From: Mesostigma viride
Lineage: Eukaryota > Streptophyta > Mesostigmatophyceae > Mesostigmatales > Mesostigmataceae
Direction: 5' to 3'
Assembly (NCBI GenBank): GCA_009746045.1
Contig: RPFO01000213.1
Span: forward strand, 350,564-414,563
DNA: 64,000 nt
The translations under genes and the position numbers were made by a program. Positions 31,990-42,812 of this stretch are shown piece after piece. Below the pieces are notes generated by a model that was not told the DNA's origin, made no database searches, and saw only the letters and a program-made list of their open reading frames with translations. Each line of letters starts with the position of its first letter. Position 1 is the first letter of the stretch.

Positions 31990-34900
31990 GAGCCTGCACA
32001 CATCCCTGAACCCTGGAGGGTGCCCCCAGGGGTGTGTAATGTAGCTGCTAGTGACGGCAGTGAGGGGCAGCCCCATGCTCTAGTGAAAGAGCCTATTGGA
32101 CACGATGGGGCAAGCTTGGTTACCACAGAGAGTATGCCAGCTGTAGCTGCAGTGGTTACTCGCCAACGTGCCCGCCATGGCGGTGCTGAGCCTGAGGTAG
32201 GACCTGGTGATGTGGACCCAGGTGGATCTCAGAAGCATTCTGACCGTGCAGGACTGGCACAGGATGGTCAGGATGAGGATAGGGCTGGAGACAGTCTGAC
32301 AGGCACGACCCTGGTGCCTCCTGTACATAAGGGATCTGTACATACCTTGAGTGCTAATAATGACAATAAAAGGTTTTCTCTCTTGTATGACATTGCCTCA
32401 AGGTTGCATACCATGTTTGGCCATGCAGCTCAGTCTTTGCAAGTTGCTAGACGGCTGGGAGGAAGTGAGTTGTACTCCATCTGCCAACAGGTTGCTCAAG
32501 CTTGCAAGTGCAGGCTAGTTGCTAGAAAGCCCAAGCAGTCTCATGCCAGGACTCCTATTTTGCAGCCAGGCCATGTGCAGGTAGATATTCAGAGAATCAG
32601 GGGTTTGAAGCTGCTGGTGGCAGTGGACAGATATACCAAGTACAAGACCCTAGAGATCCTGCCTGACATGGAGAAGCCTACATTGATTGCTGCTCTGAAG
32701 TTGACAAGGAGCAGGTACCCTGGGTTGGAGTTGTTGCAGTGTGACATTCAGTTTGAGTGCTGTGAGAACCTGCCAGAGTTTCCAGAGTTGCTGATTACAC
32801 CCAGGGAGAGCCACGGCCAGCAAGGGGTGGTGGAGAGAGCCATCCAAGAGATCAAGACTGTGCTGCTGGTGGAGAGGATTCCAAGGACGTCATCTGCCAT
32901 TGTGACATCTGCATGGCTACGTTCTGTGGAGGACAGGCTGAACCTGAGGACTCCCATGTTCTTTGGTGACATTGCCATCAATCCTCTTATGCTGCATACC
33001 AGGATGCTGCCAGCTGATGCTGAGCAGGCATGGAAGGAGAAGCTAGAGGCCAAGTTCCTCAAGCTGAGGCAGAAAGACAAGGGCTGGAGTGTCCTAGAAC
33101 CTAACGTTGGACAACAGGTTGTTGTGTGGAAGGAACCAAGCTTTCCAGGGAAACGTGGCAGCTGGCATGATGGGGTGGTGACCCGAGTAGAAGCCGCTGG
33201 CCATAAGTGCTGGGTGGCCATTGATGGCTCCCAAGCAGTGCACCGTCTGTCCTGGTCAAAGATCCGTCCCCGGGGAGGTAATCAAGGAGACCTCTTCCAG
33301 GTGCCCGCTGGTGTACAAGGCGGGGGTGACGTGGAGCTTCCTGATCAGGGTGCTACAGCTGTATCGAGCCCTCAGGGTGACCCTGGCCCGGCCCCTGGGG
33401 TACCTTCACATACGGTGGTTGGGCAAGCAGGCGGACAGGCTGCACCTCCGGAACGGCCCGACACCAGGCCTAGGGGTGTGCGTCTATCAGATATTGTACA
33501 GGCTTTGCAAAGAGCCAAGAAGGAGCCTAAGGTGTCCAAGCTTGTCCAGTTGGATGAACCTGAGGTAGCTGCCATGGAGATAGATACCAATGCACAGGTT
33601 TCTGTCATGGGACCTCAGCATACAGGAGAACTGCTGGTCGGAGAACCAAGTTGCCCCTGGGTGTCTGATTTCAGTGGTAGGACGCATCTAAGGGTGTTGG
33701 GAGAGGTTACTGCCCCTGTCATGGGTGTGGATGTGACCTTCCTTGTCCTAGAGGACTATGATGGCCCTGTGATTTTGGGTCAGAATTTTCTGGGCAATCC
33801 TGGGATTTCTATCAGAGCTACAGCTCTGAGAAGAGATGGCTGGGGGATGATTCCCCTAGAAAATTTCAGGACAACATTTCCAGTCAGGTGCAGGGCCAAG
33901 CCGGTCAAGGGTGTAAAATGGGATGAAGGGGAGGTGCCCCCAGCGGCCAGTTTGGTGATTCCAGCTGTGTTGCACCCCAGCAGTATTGGCATAACTCACA
34001 GGAGCCTTGCTGCACACTCTCCTTTGACATATGACCAGCTGGTCCAAGAGATGAGCTCGCCTACTTTGTTTGAGGCTTGGAAGCTCGCCTTCTCCAAGGC
34101 ATTGGAGGAGTGGTTGCAGTTTGAGTGTGCTGCACCAACAGACAGACGTCCCCCAGCATCAAGGAAGCTTGCTTTGAGATTTGTGCTGAAGAGGAAGGTT
34201 GTGGATGAGGTATCAGTGCCCCATGTCAGGCCTGTCCTGAATGAGTATCACGGCACGGGGAGTCTGCCAGGAGAGGAGCTATACACGCCAGGGATGCTAC
34301 ACGACACATGGAGAATTTTGCTATGTCTCTACGTGGGGTTGCTGAACAGGGGAGCAGCTATGTCATCAGTGCTGCTGGACTTCAAGAGGGCATTTTTAAA
34401 ATCTGATCCAGAAGTGGCCAGGAGGGTGTGGAAGCAGGATGAGCCTTACTGTGTTGAGGTGCCTGCCATCTGGAAGCTGGAGCTGCATCAACAATTCCTG
34501 GTTATTCTGAAGGGCCTGGAAGGACTCAGGTCGAGCCCAATCATCTGGAGACTCACGCTGCAGGAAGCTCTGATCAGTGAGTGTGGCTTGAGAGTGTCTT
34601 CAGTTGATCCCTGTTTGCTGCTGGCCCAATGGGAGGGTCTGCCAGTGTATGCTAGTTTGCATGGAGATGATCTGCATTTGCTAGCCCCCACGACCTGGCT
34701 GAAGAAGTTTATTCCTGTCATCAGTGGCAAGTTTTCACTGGGCAAGGAGCTGTGGCAGGAGCCCAACAAGCCTGTAGTGTTCTGTGGAATGCAGGCTACC
34801 CTGTTCAGGAGGGACGGGGAGTGGAGTATCAGGCTTCAGGCTGGAGGAGATTATAAACAGACCATTGTGAAGGCCTTGCCAGAGAAGATCACCCAGGCTG

Positions 34901-35577
34901 CAGGACCTGAGTTGAGAGGCATGTGGGCCTGGTTTGCCAGCATCTGTGGTCCGTCTTTGATGGTCCATAGCAGAATGCCTGATGAGGTGCTTGAGGATGA
35001 GAAGCCTCGAGTCATAGCCCGGTTGGTGGAGAGTACCCCTGATCTGATTTTGTCTGGGATTGACTTTGCCCAGCCTATCACCTTGGAGATCTTTGTTGAC
35101 AGTTCCATGGATGCTCGCCAGGTTACCAAGGTCAGGGGGAGATCTGCTGCTCTGTTTGCTTTTTATCAGAGCAGGGCAAGTTTGTTCAGCTGGTACAGCA
35201 GACTGCAGAAGAGGGTCTGTATCAGTTCAGATGTGGCAGAATGCAGGGCCATATGCGAGGGGATCCAGTCCAGCCTGTACATAAAGGAGTTAATGCTGGA
35301 GCTGGCTTCAGTTACCCCTTGGACCTTGCAGATGGAGACGTTGTTGCTAACAGACAGCATGGGTATGGTCCAGTTTGTTCACAAGCAGCTGGCCAGAAGC
35401 CGGGACCTGGATTATTTGTTGCTGAAGGAGTTGGCCAGTTTGGTTGACTTGAAGCATATCCCTGGCGAGGAGAACCCTGCTGATGCATTGACAAAGCTGC
35501 CACACAAGGCCCCAGCCCAGTACAATGTACTGAGGAAGCTCATGAATGCTGACTGTCAAGTCGGTCTATCTGTCTAA
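31987..35577 (+). CDS. pol of copia-like element 3: integrase, protease-like, RT, RNase H (~1196 aa)
   Basis: Numbering is from codon 32020. An HHCC-like segment lies at residues 125-175 (LHTMFGH, then ACKC). The integrase core follows, with D near 187 (VQVDIQ), D near 240 (LQCDIQFE) and E near 270 (GVVERAIQ). A GKRGSWHDGVV segment comes near 380. A retropepsin-like domain follows (IDTNAQVSVMG near 520, VILGQNFLGN near 585). RT covers about 680-910 with LLDFKRAFL and the active site LHGDDLHLL. RNase H is at about 1020-1160 (FVDSSMDA, SSDVAECRA, LLTDSMG), ending PGEENPADALTK. Copia order is normally protease-integrase-RT-RNase H, so the protease position is odd. DTNA replaces DTGA and GDD replaces VDD. 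Its synthesis presumably needs readthrough from gag. Confidence 0.88.
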   Translation, partial: LEPAHIPEPWRVPPGVCNVAASDGSEGQPHALVKEPIGHDGASLVTTESMPAVAAVVTRQRARHGGAEPEVGPGDVDPGGSQKHSDRAGLAQDGQDEDRAGDSLTGTTLVPPVHKGSVHTLSANNDNKRFSLLYDIASRLHTMFGHAAQSLQVARRLGGSELYSICQQVAQACKCRLVARKPKQSHARTPILQPGHVQVDIQRIRGLKLLVAVDRYTKYKTLEILPDMEKPTLIAALKLTRSRYPGLELLQCDIQFECCENLPEFPELLITPRESHGQQGVVERAIQEIKTVLLVERIPRTSSAIVTSAWLRSVEDRLNLRTPMFFGDIAINPLMLHTRMLPADAEQAWKEKLEAKFLKLRQKDKGWSVLEPNVGQQVVVWKEPSFPGKRGSWHDGVVTRVEAAGHKCWVAIDGSQAVHRLSWSKIRPRGGNQGDLFQVPAGVQGGGDVELPDQGATAVSSPQGDPGPAPGVPSHTVVGQAGGQAAPPERPDTRPRGVRLSDIVQALQRAKKEPKVSKLVQLDEPEVAAMEIDTNAQVSVMGPQHTGELLVGEPSCPWVSDFSGRTHLRVLGEVTAPVMGVDVTFLVLEDYDGPVILGQNFLGNPGISIRATALRRDGWGMIPLENFRTTFPVRCRAKPVKGVKWDEGEVPPAASLVIPAVLHPSSIGITHRSLAAHSPLTYDQLVQEMSSPTLFEAWKLAFSKALEEWLQFECAAPTDRRPPASRKLALRFVLKRKVVDEVSVPHVRPVLNEYHGTGSLPGEELYTPGMLHDTWRILLCLYVGLLNRGAAMSSVLLDFKRAFLKSDPEVARRVWKQDEPYCVEVPAIWKLELHQQFLVILKGLEGLRSSPIIWRLTLQEALISECGLRVSSVDPCLLLAQWEGLPVYASLHGDDLHLLAPTTWLKKFIPVISGKFSLGKELWQEPNKPVVFCGMQATLFRRDGEWSIRLQAGGDYKQTIVKALPEKITQAAGPELRGMWAWFASICGPSLMVHSRMPDEVLEDEKPRVIARLVESTPDLILSGIDFAQPITLEIFVDSSMDARQVTKVRGRSAALFAFYQSRASLFSWYSRLQKRVCISSDVAECRAICEGIQSSLYIKELMLELASVTPWTLQMETLLLTDSMGMVQFVHKQLARSRDLDYLLLKELASLVDLKHIPGEENPADALTKLPHKAPAQYNVLRKLMNADCQVGLSV

Positions 35578-36366
35578 AAGCTGAGAGCTGGGTGCTTAAG
35601 TCTCTGGATATCAGGCTGGGAGCTTGATTGTACATAATCCTGAGCACACCTTGAGGGGTGAGACATGTCTCTGGTGTGGGAATGTCTGACATTGTCTCTG
35701 ATGGAGAGATGTCTATCTGGGGTTTTCATCTCAGTCTGAGGTTTCCCCAGATCTGTGGTTTGTGGGCGGGGTTCGATTCCCTGGTGCCGTCTTAAGGCGG
35801 AGTTTCACGGACTGGCTGACCCATCCACCATGCTGGTGAGGTGGCGACAGGTCCCCTGATTTTCCACGGTTGGAACGAGTATGGGAGCTTGTGTTTTGCA
35901 TGTGCTTCGCGTAGATGTTGTGTCTGGTTCGATAAGGGGCAGCAGACCGGCGCCGACTCCCGTCTGGGGGTCAGCAATGTTTTCTGATGAGCTGTTGTGG
36001 GTGATCTGTGGGGTTTCGCCTAAGGTCCTGAAGGTTGTACATACTTCTCAAGTTCTTAGCTGAACACCTATGGGCTGCCACAGTTGGCCAACCTCTTGTA
36101 CATGGGTAACACAACGAGCCTCCCGTGAAGGGATAGGGACTCATTGTAATTTGTTTGTGCTCCTGAACCAGTATGGGTGCTATGTACATATAATAAGGAA
36201 TCCAAGCTGACTGTCATGCCCAGTGGGTTGTGACTTGTAGTCGGGGAGGATGTCCAGGAATCCAAGCTGACTGTCATGCCCAGTGGGTTGTGACTTGTAG
36301 TCGGGGAGGATGTCCAGTACCCATTGTGTGTGTTTGTATGTAGACTTGTGTGAGCTGCTACAGCTC
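35578..36366 (+). other. 3' untranslated region of element 3 with a 60-bp tandem duplication
   Basis: 36196-36255 and 36256-36315 are identical 60-bp units (AGGAATCCAAGCTGACTGTC start). No further ORF recognised. Confidence 0.7.
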
Positions 36367-36380
36367 AAGAAAAGAAAGGA
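36367..36380 (+). promoter_or_regulatory. Polypurine tract of element 3
   Basis: AAGAAAAGAAAGGA lies four bases before the 3' LTR. Confidence 0.7.
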
Positions 36381-36384
36381 TTGG

Positions 36385-37082
36385 AGTTAACGCCAAGCGC
36401 ATTGGCGTGATCCTGATTCGGCATATCTCTGCGATTCCAGCGGCACCGGAACGAGTTCATTCCGACAAGTATCAAGAAAGTTATGGCGTTCCGACTTCCC
36501 GGTCGCGCGCGAGCGCGAGCCGGCTGTTCTTCTAAGTCGGACGTGAATATTTGCCGACGACATATGGGGTCGACAGTAATTCCTGGGCTGACAGGAATTA
36601 GGTGCTGTACCTACGACGGTATTGGATTAATACGTCGTACGCAGGAAATAGGAACCTTAACCTGTGGTCTGGTGGTACCGCAGGCTTAGTCCTGGACTTC
36701 TAGGTGCAGATGCAATAGTCACTGTGGACTGCGCTCTGTGGTCACTGTGCCTGTATGGCAGACCTACTGTATAGGAACTGGGCGCTGTACAGGTAGTAAA
36801 TACTGTACCGGGAGTGTTATTACTGAGCCTACCTCTTAGGTTGCTCAGGACTAGCAAGCACAGTGCACAAGTATATAAACAATAGGCCAATGCCATTTGG
36901 GCAGATCTCTTGCGAGCCCGCCTCACGTGTTGTGCCTTGACTTGGCAAGCGCGTGTACAAGCCTCAAGTGTGTGAGCGCTGTAACATTATCCAATTTTAA
37001 CAAAGCTCCGTTTCCAACCATATTCACACATTGCTGCATTGCAACCATATCCTTCACATTGCGTTTGCTAGGAACGTTAACT
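36385..37082 (+). repeat. 3' LTR of element 3 (698 bp)
   Basis: Pairs with 28993-29690; TATA box at 36872-36879; followed by CTTAC. Confidence 0.95.
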
Positions 37083-37261
37083 CTTACCATGCTATGATAC
37101 GTACAAATGTGACTGTGCATAGGCGTGGTTACCTATCTTTATATGCTATGATGGATGTTCGGCAGCCTGGACAGGATGTAATTAGCATGTTTGATCATCC
37201 ATGATGTTTTTTGTTGCTAGGGGATAAGAATTTAGCTTAGTAATGCTAGCAAACGTCACCA

Positions 37262-37674
37262 GCCAAACTGTCCGCTATTTATAGCGGGCAGTTATTTTTA
37301 GTGCGGCAGCTGGGTCCCTGGGACAACCCATGATGTCAGTGTTCAGGAGCCCTTACTAGCTTCTTTTCTCACTGCCTTGTCGAATCCAGGACCAGCAAAT
37401 AAGATTTGACTAAGATTTGACATCCAATTAAGCATTATATGTGTGTAACTTTTTGCACCCTGGGCACCCCCTGCCAGGGGGTGCTATATTTAGCACCCAT
37501 AGGACATTGCAATATGACCAATGACGTGACCCCCAAGGAGGTCCATATATGTGTGTGCTTTGGTCCCAATATGGATGGTAAAATTGTTATTAGGTTGGTT
37601 TGTGGGCATTATGATGCCAAGTTGTTAACTGACTGATATTTATAACAGTGAGTTGGATACCATTTAAGGGTTAA
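37262..37674. mobile_element. Partial MITE-like insertion in LINE ORF1
   Basis: On the right it ends TACCATTTAAGGGTTAA (37658-37674) directly against the ORF1 relic, matching the inverted terminus at 17732-17748. The hairpin ACTGTCCGCT...AGCGGGCAGT at 37268-37296 is shared too. The other end was not defined. Confidence 0.45.
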
Positions 37675-38841
37675 GGAACGCCAGCTTGTCCGCCATGTTC
37701 TTAAAGGTGAGGAGCACGGGTGCCAGGCCAGCCTTCCCCCGCGCGCGGGGGAGGCAGACAGCCGACATGTCCAGCTCACCAGTGAGTAACATGGGGGCAA
37801 GAATGGCGCGCTTAAATGCCTCAAGAAGGCTCGTGGAGGTCTCACCTGTCGGCTCAGTCTCACCTGTCGGCTGGTCGAAGTGCTTGATGATGACATTGTG
37901 GCTGCGCCGGGCGATGTCGGCTTCCTCGCGAAGGTCGAGGGCTTGTTGCTTGAGTTGTGCCGAGATGGCGGAGGTGGTGGAGGTGGTGTGCTGCTTAAGC
38001 AAGTCCGCCCAGGTGGAGGGAGCATCGCCGGCCGGGCCAGCAGGCGCCGGCTGGGCGGCGATGTCCTTCACCGCCTGGGCGGTGCATGAGGCCGGCGGTG
38101 TCATGCAAGCTCTCAAGGGCGTTGGCGGTGGCTTGAAGGCGTTGGTCGAGGTCGAGGAGCTGGGCTTTGATGTCGGCAGTGGAGGCGGAAATGGCAGTGG
38201 AGGTGGCGCGGTGAGGTGCTCAAGGAAGTTCAGCAGCCAGCGGACCACCCATTGCTGCGACGTCAGCAGCAAGGGGGGTCACGTGCTGCTGAAAGGCTTC
38301 CGTGAGGATGGAACGGAGTGTGGAGGCGGAGATGGATGGAGCCCAGATCTCGCCGTCAGAGCGCATGAGAAGGGAGTTGAGGATGATGTGTTGGAGGAAG
38401 GTGCGGTTGCACCCGTCCAGCACGCTGATGTTATGCCACCGGTTGCCGTCCGAGTTAATGAGGCGATTGATGTCGTAGAGATGGAGGCACAGGGCGTAAA
38501 GCGAGGCGTAGTCCCCGTAGAAGATGCAACGCAGGGCAGTTGCCGGGGACATGTTGGTCCAGTCGTGATCATCGACCTTGAAAGGTTCAGGCCGAAAGCG
38601 CGGTTAATTCTTTGGGGCGTGAAAACCCTCCTGTGTTGTCGGCTGGGCGGCTGCGTTTAGGGTCAGGCGATGCCGATGGCGAGGCATTAAGCCCGGGAGG
38701 TTGCTGGGCGACCACCAGTGCACGACCAGTGTCACTGCTGCCTGCCGGACCTGATGGCGAAGCTGCAGCCTTGGCTGCAGAATTTTCATGGCCGAGCGCA
38801 TGCGCCAAACTGCGTTGCGTCAAAGGACGTTTGCTCGTCAT
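37675..38841 (-). pseudogene. LINE ORF1 pseudogene, near full 5' part
   Basis: Minus strand from about 38841: MTSKRPLTQRSLAHALG and a low-complexity N-terminus with PDPKRSRPAD, a nuclear-signal-like patch. Then comes FYGDYASLYALCLHLYDINRLI in another frame, then TSAISAQLKQQALDLREEADIARRS (coiled-coil-like, 38000-37930). It ends with LPRARGKAGLAPVLLTFKN and ADKLAFL, the start of the RRM-like domain. Two or more frameshifts occur and the RRM is cut at 37674 by the MITE-like terminus. L1-type ORF1 proteins bind RNA as coiled-coil oligomers. Open frames on the plus strand here are antisense. Confidence 0.65.
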
Positions 38842-38994
38842 ATATTGCGTTTCAGATTCGGAAAATTATATCCCCATGTGCGTCTTCTTAGAAAGACGAA
38901 GCGATAGTGATGTTCACGGCTAAATTTGGTGCTCAAACGTGAAAGTCATGAGCTCCGCCGTCAGCCATGGCTACCTCGTGGCTCGTGGCTCGTT

Positions 38995-39190
38995 ATAGGC
39001 GTGGGGAGATCATGTAGCACATTTCCATGATGAATGGGGTGGAGGAAGCCGCGTGATCGAACTATCCTAACTGTAAGCTATCAAGTTTAGAAAATCCTAA
39101 CTACACTACTCATCAAAACGCCTCCTCCGCTTGGGGGGAGGGGGCTTGCCCACAGGGTCGGGCGTGTGAGCCTTGACAACGCTACAGAAT
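38995..39190 (-). mobile_element. 5'-truncated LINE 3' end
   Basis: Shares GCTTGGGGGGAGGGGGCTTG and GGAGATCATGTAGCACAT with the 3' end of the LINE at 40014-40204, in the same order and strand, with small indels. 39191-39895 shows no gene. Confidence 0.65.
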
Positions 39191-39895
39191 GTAACGATCT
39201 ATAAATGATCATCAACATCATGGCATAGTCCAAATATATGAAAGATCTTTTACCTGGGTTGCTTTCTTGCGTCACAGATTTTCAAGTATCCGAGCAATGT
39301 TGAGATGGAGATTTCACAGCACGTGATTTAGGGAACCACACCCCTTGTAGACACAAGGACAAGCTTGTGCCTAGACGACCTCTGTGGAACTGAAGGTAGT
39401 CTAGTATCAAAGGGCCCTTATGAATGGACAACAAAGACAAGCTTTATTATACCATGATGGATCAAAACCAACGTAGCAACAATGGCGACCTTACGTCCTT
39501 GATATCGACGTGCTTGTCGAGCATGCCCCAACCTTAGCTTGAGGAGAACCAATCAGAATCATGGAGTTCTAAACTAGCAAGATCTTCGTATCCATCCTAG
39601 TCACACAAAACAGAACAACACTACAAACAGCCTGGCAGAATCTATACATGAGATCCTAAATCTGTAGTAAGCACTGAAGTCCCAAAGGACTTTGTTGCAC
39701 CGACCAACAAACTACAACCCCACGTGGATCAGGCCACGACCAATGAGGGCTTCTAACAGTTGGTTGATAAAGTTCAAGCTCCAAGTACCACCGTCTTAGA
39801 AATCTCATTACTTTCTCAATACTGATCCAAAAGTCCTCGAGTAAAAGCCAAACGTTCACAAAACAAAGGATGTAACAACAAATCATTTTTGCTTG

Positions 39896-39945
39896 TTAAT
39901 TAATTAATTAATTAATTAATAGACACGTGACTGCGTCACGTGAGC
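39896..39945 (-). repeat. (TTAA)n tail with CACGTGAC palindrome, copy 3
   Basis: TTAATTAA run followed by GACACGTGACTGCGTCACGTG; the reverse of the tails at 16066 and 16973. Confidence 0.75.
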
Positions 39946-40013
39946 GTAAGTCCTCAGTGGGAGGGGAACATGGGATGGAATGGATTAAATTAAATTAAAT
40001 TAAATTATAACAT

Positions 40014-41998
40014 GACTCCGTTGGGAGATCATGTAGCACATATTCCCGTGGATGGATGGAGGGGGGGGCAAAGCCGCGAAACCGAACTAATCTAACTCTA
40101 AGCTAATCTAATATAGAAAACCCTACTTATTCTACTCAGCAAAGCGCCCCTTCCGCTTGGGGGGAGGGGGCTTGCCCACAGGGGCGGGCGTATGAGCCTG
40201 GACAATGGTTTTCCACCTCCTCTTGTCCTGCATAGATAGCAGTCCAAGCAAGAGAGAGGGAGTGAATGCGATTTTCAAACTGCGCTGGGACCACTAGGTC
40301 AGCCATCAACTGCTGTGGGTAGGTCATGACATGTTTGCCTACCTTCTTAGGAATGTCCTTAGGGCCAGGCCAGGTCAGGATATGCCGTCCTGGCTGGCCA
40401 AGTCGCTGTGGGCCGGCCAGACCGAGGGCGGTGTCTACCTGGCTGGTGCGAGCAAGATGTCCTACGAATGCTATCCTACGCTGTCTAATCTCGTCCGAAA
40501 TGCGAGGCATGCCCCGTGGTACAAAGATTCTAGATGCCTACGCGTGTCAAACCCTACATTCAGGGCCTGACGGAGCATCCTGGTTACCGTGCCGTTTAGC
40601 TTGGCCGCCAGCGTGTCCGTGAGCGTCCATGCCTCGGCGCCATACGTGATCACCGTGAGGACCAGGACCTTGAGGAGCATGCGCTTGCGGTGCTCGCCGA
40701 GGACCTTCGAGTGCCAGTAGGTTTTCAGAACGATGCCGAGCCCAGGCCAGGCCGATGCGGGTGTCCACATCGGCGGCGGTGTCAGGAAGCATGCTTCCCA
40801 GCAGTTTAAAGCGATCACGAAACGGGACCTCCGTCCCGTCTAGCAGCCGTGGTAGCGGCGGGCGACTGGAAGCCCCAATCACCATAGCCTCAGTTTTGAC
40901 ACTAATCTCCAACCCCACCGCCCGCGCCTCCAAGCCCAGACAGTCCAGCCAGGTCTGAATGTGCTCGGGGCGCGCGATGAGGGTGGTGTCGTCCGCATAA
41001 ATCAAGTCGGCCAGGCGGTAACCAGGTTTAACCCCGCCGTGCGCGCTGTCGTTAAGGATGTCCAAGCCAGGCTCGAACCCCTTAAGAGCAGTAAAGCGCG
41101 CACGTGCCCGGCGCATGACGTGATCAACGACAATAATGAACAGACATGGGGACAGGACACAACCTTGCCACACCCCGTGGTGAAGGGGGAATGGTGGGGT
41201 GGTGCCTTCCGCAGTCCGCACTACTGCCTGTGAGCCCTCATACAGTCGGCGAATGGCAGCAATAAACGCAGGTGGCACTCGATCCAGAGCTAGGATGGCC
41301 CAAAGAGCCTCCCAGAGGACCGTGTCAAAGGCCTTGATATAGTCAACAAAAATGAAGACCAGCGGCAAACTGTCAAGGGGAAGGCGACGCACCTCCTCCA
41401 TCAACCGGCGCGCGACAAACACAGCCATGACAGTGTTACGACCACGACGGAAACCCATCTGAGACTCACCCAGGTGTGGGTCCAGCGCGGCGCGGAGCCT
41501 GTGCAGCATCATGCGCATGAAGACGTTCAGCGCGGCGCTCTGGAGGCAGACACCCGGGTAGTTACCGGGGTCAGCAGCAGAGCCCTTCTTGTACAGCATG
41601 ACGCGGATGGCCGTCTGCCACTCAGCAGGCGGAGGCTCGTCAGAAAGCAGGACACGGTTGCAGAACGCCAGCAGAAGATCCCTAACCGCCGGATCAGGGG
41701 TCTTCAGCAGCTCAGCAGAAAGGTGGTCGGCACCGACCGCCGCATCGTACCGCAGGCGAGCAAGGGCGCCGTCCAGTTCCTTCAAAGTGAAGGGGGGGAC
41801 GACGTCGTCAGTGGCAAGGCAGCCCTCCTGCAAGGCGGGGACTTGGTAGTCCGCGGCCGAGGAGGGTGGCGCAGGCGGCGGCGAGGGTCCGGCAACACCG
41901 AGACGGGCGGCCGTCTCGGGGTGAAGCGGCGGGGGAGGGGCGCGAGCCCCACCTGTCAAGGAAAAATTGTGGGCCAACCAGCGGATGGATGGAATGGA
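40014..41998 (-). pseudogene. LINE ORF2 (reverse transcriptase), 5'-truncated and frameshifted
   Basis: Minus strand 41977-40750 is open and carries the RT: FTLKELDGALARLRYDAAVGADHLSAE, YKKGSAADPGNYPGVCL, MGFRRGRNT, FVDYIKAFDTV, GVWQGCVLSPCLF and the catalytic YADDTTL (written here as separate blocks). Frames change near 40800 to ITYGAEAWTL...TRMLRQAL, and near 40510 to SDEIRQRRIAFVGHLARTSQVD, ending QAPSPQAEGALC near 40136. The N-terminal endonuclease is missing and no ATG starts the frame, as in a 5'-truncated insertion. The 3' end is at about 40014, with TCCCAACGGAG and an AATTTAATTT tail. Relic, not functional. Confidence 0.82.
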
Positions 41999-42020
41999 TT
42001 AATTAATTAATTAATTAGGA
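41999..42020 (-). repeat. (TTAA)n tail of the ORF1-type LINE copy
   Basis: GGATTAATTAATTAATTAAT run at the 3' end of the following minus-strand fragment. Confidence 0.7.
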
Positions 42021-42793
42021 ACATAACTCCGTTGGGAGTATATGTAGCACATAGCCCTGAGAAGGGGCATATGAGCCTATAATACATTCTAAGCTACTTC
42101 CTGCAAGGGTGGGAATGTAAACAACACTTGCTCTAGGTGCACCAGGGCACCCGCACCCTCATGGTCTATCACGCTATGCCCGGGTAAGGGGGGGAGCATG
42201 CCTGTGAGGGGGAAGATCATCATGGCTATACAAGAGCTATGGCATGGCTTCTCAGCAGAGAGTGACTCCCTACATGGGCACAACATTACTAAATAAGGCT
42301 AGGCATCGTCTGGAGTGTGGCACATCATAGGCACACATGTACATGATTAAATAAAGCGCAGGGCTTAGCTGAGATAGTGCCTCTAGGAGGCGTACATGTA
42401 CATGGCCACGGTCTATCTATTCTGCACTACTACTGCTGTATTCCCCTAAGCTGGGGCGTCTGGAGTCGCTGGGGCCGCGGGGGGGGGGGGGGTCGCCTGC
42501 CAGGGCTTGTGGCCGACGTAGATGGCCGCCCCCTTCCAGTACACCGGCTGCCCCGCCTTGGTCTGCCGGAGCTGGAGGTAGGTCGGCCATAGCTCCCGTC
42601 GCCGTTGTTGCTGCGCCAGGGTCAAGTCGTCATCAAGGGTGAAGAGAGTCTTCTCGAGCCGCTTGCGGCGTCTGAGAAAAGAAATCTTGTCCGCCGGGGT
42701 CTTAAAGGTGAGGAGGAGCGGGGGCGGCCCTGCCTTACCCCGCGCGCGGGGAAGGCGGTGGGCAGCCAGCTCTATCTCACCGTTAAGGCCCAT
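42021..42793 (-). pseudogene. LINE ORF1-only fragment with 3' UTR (half-LINE-like)
   Basis: Minus strand from 42793: LPRARGKAGPPPLLLTFKT, ADKISFLRRRKRLEKTLFT, LDDDLTLAQQQRRRELWPTYLQ, QPVYWKGAAIYVGHKPWQ. This is the intact RRM-like and C-terminal part of an L1-type ORF1. A 420-bp 3' UTR follows, homologous to 17103-17500, and ends TCCCAACGGAG plus the TTAA tail. There is no ORF2 between ORF1 and the tail. A G-run lies at 42479-42492. Confidence 0.72.
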
Positions 42794-42812
42794 GCGACCA
42801 TGCCGATGGAAT

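Larger units (their letters stand above)
28993..37082 (+). mobile_element. Ty1/copia-like LTR retrotransposon 3, apparently intact, TSD CTTAC
   Basis: Both LTRs are 698 bp (28993-29690, 36385-37082), begin AGTTAACGCC and end AACGTTAACT, so the termini are not the usual TG...CA. CTTAC flanks both sides (28988-28992 and 37083-37087). About five substitutions separate the LTRs. Inside are an upstream reading region, gag, and a long pol in the same frame as gag. RT and RNase H are of copia type (KGLEGLRSSPIIW block, ADALTK terminus). The intact frame and close LTRs suggest recent activity. Confidence 0.95.

Noticed and set aside
37686-38660. 324-codon plus-strand open frame
   Set aside because: Antisense to the LINE ORF1 relic, whose protein similarity to other copies lies on the minus strand.
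41474-42010. 178-codon plus-strand frame
   Set aside because: Antisense shadow of the RT domain.
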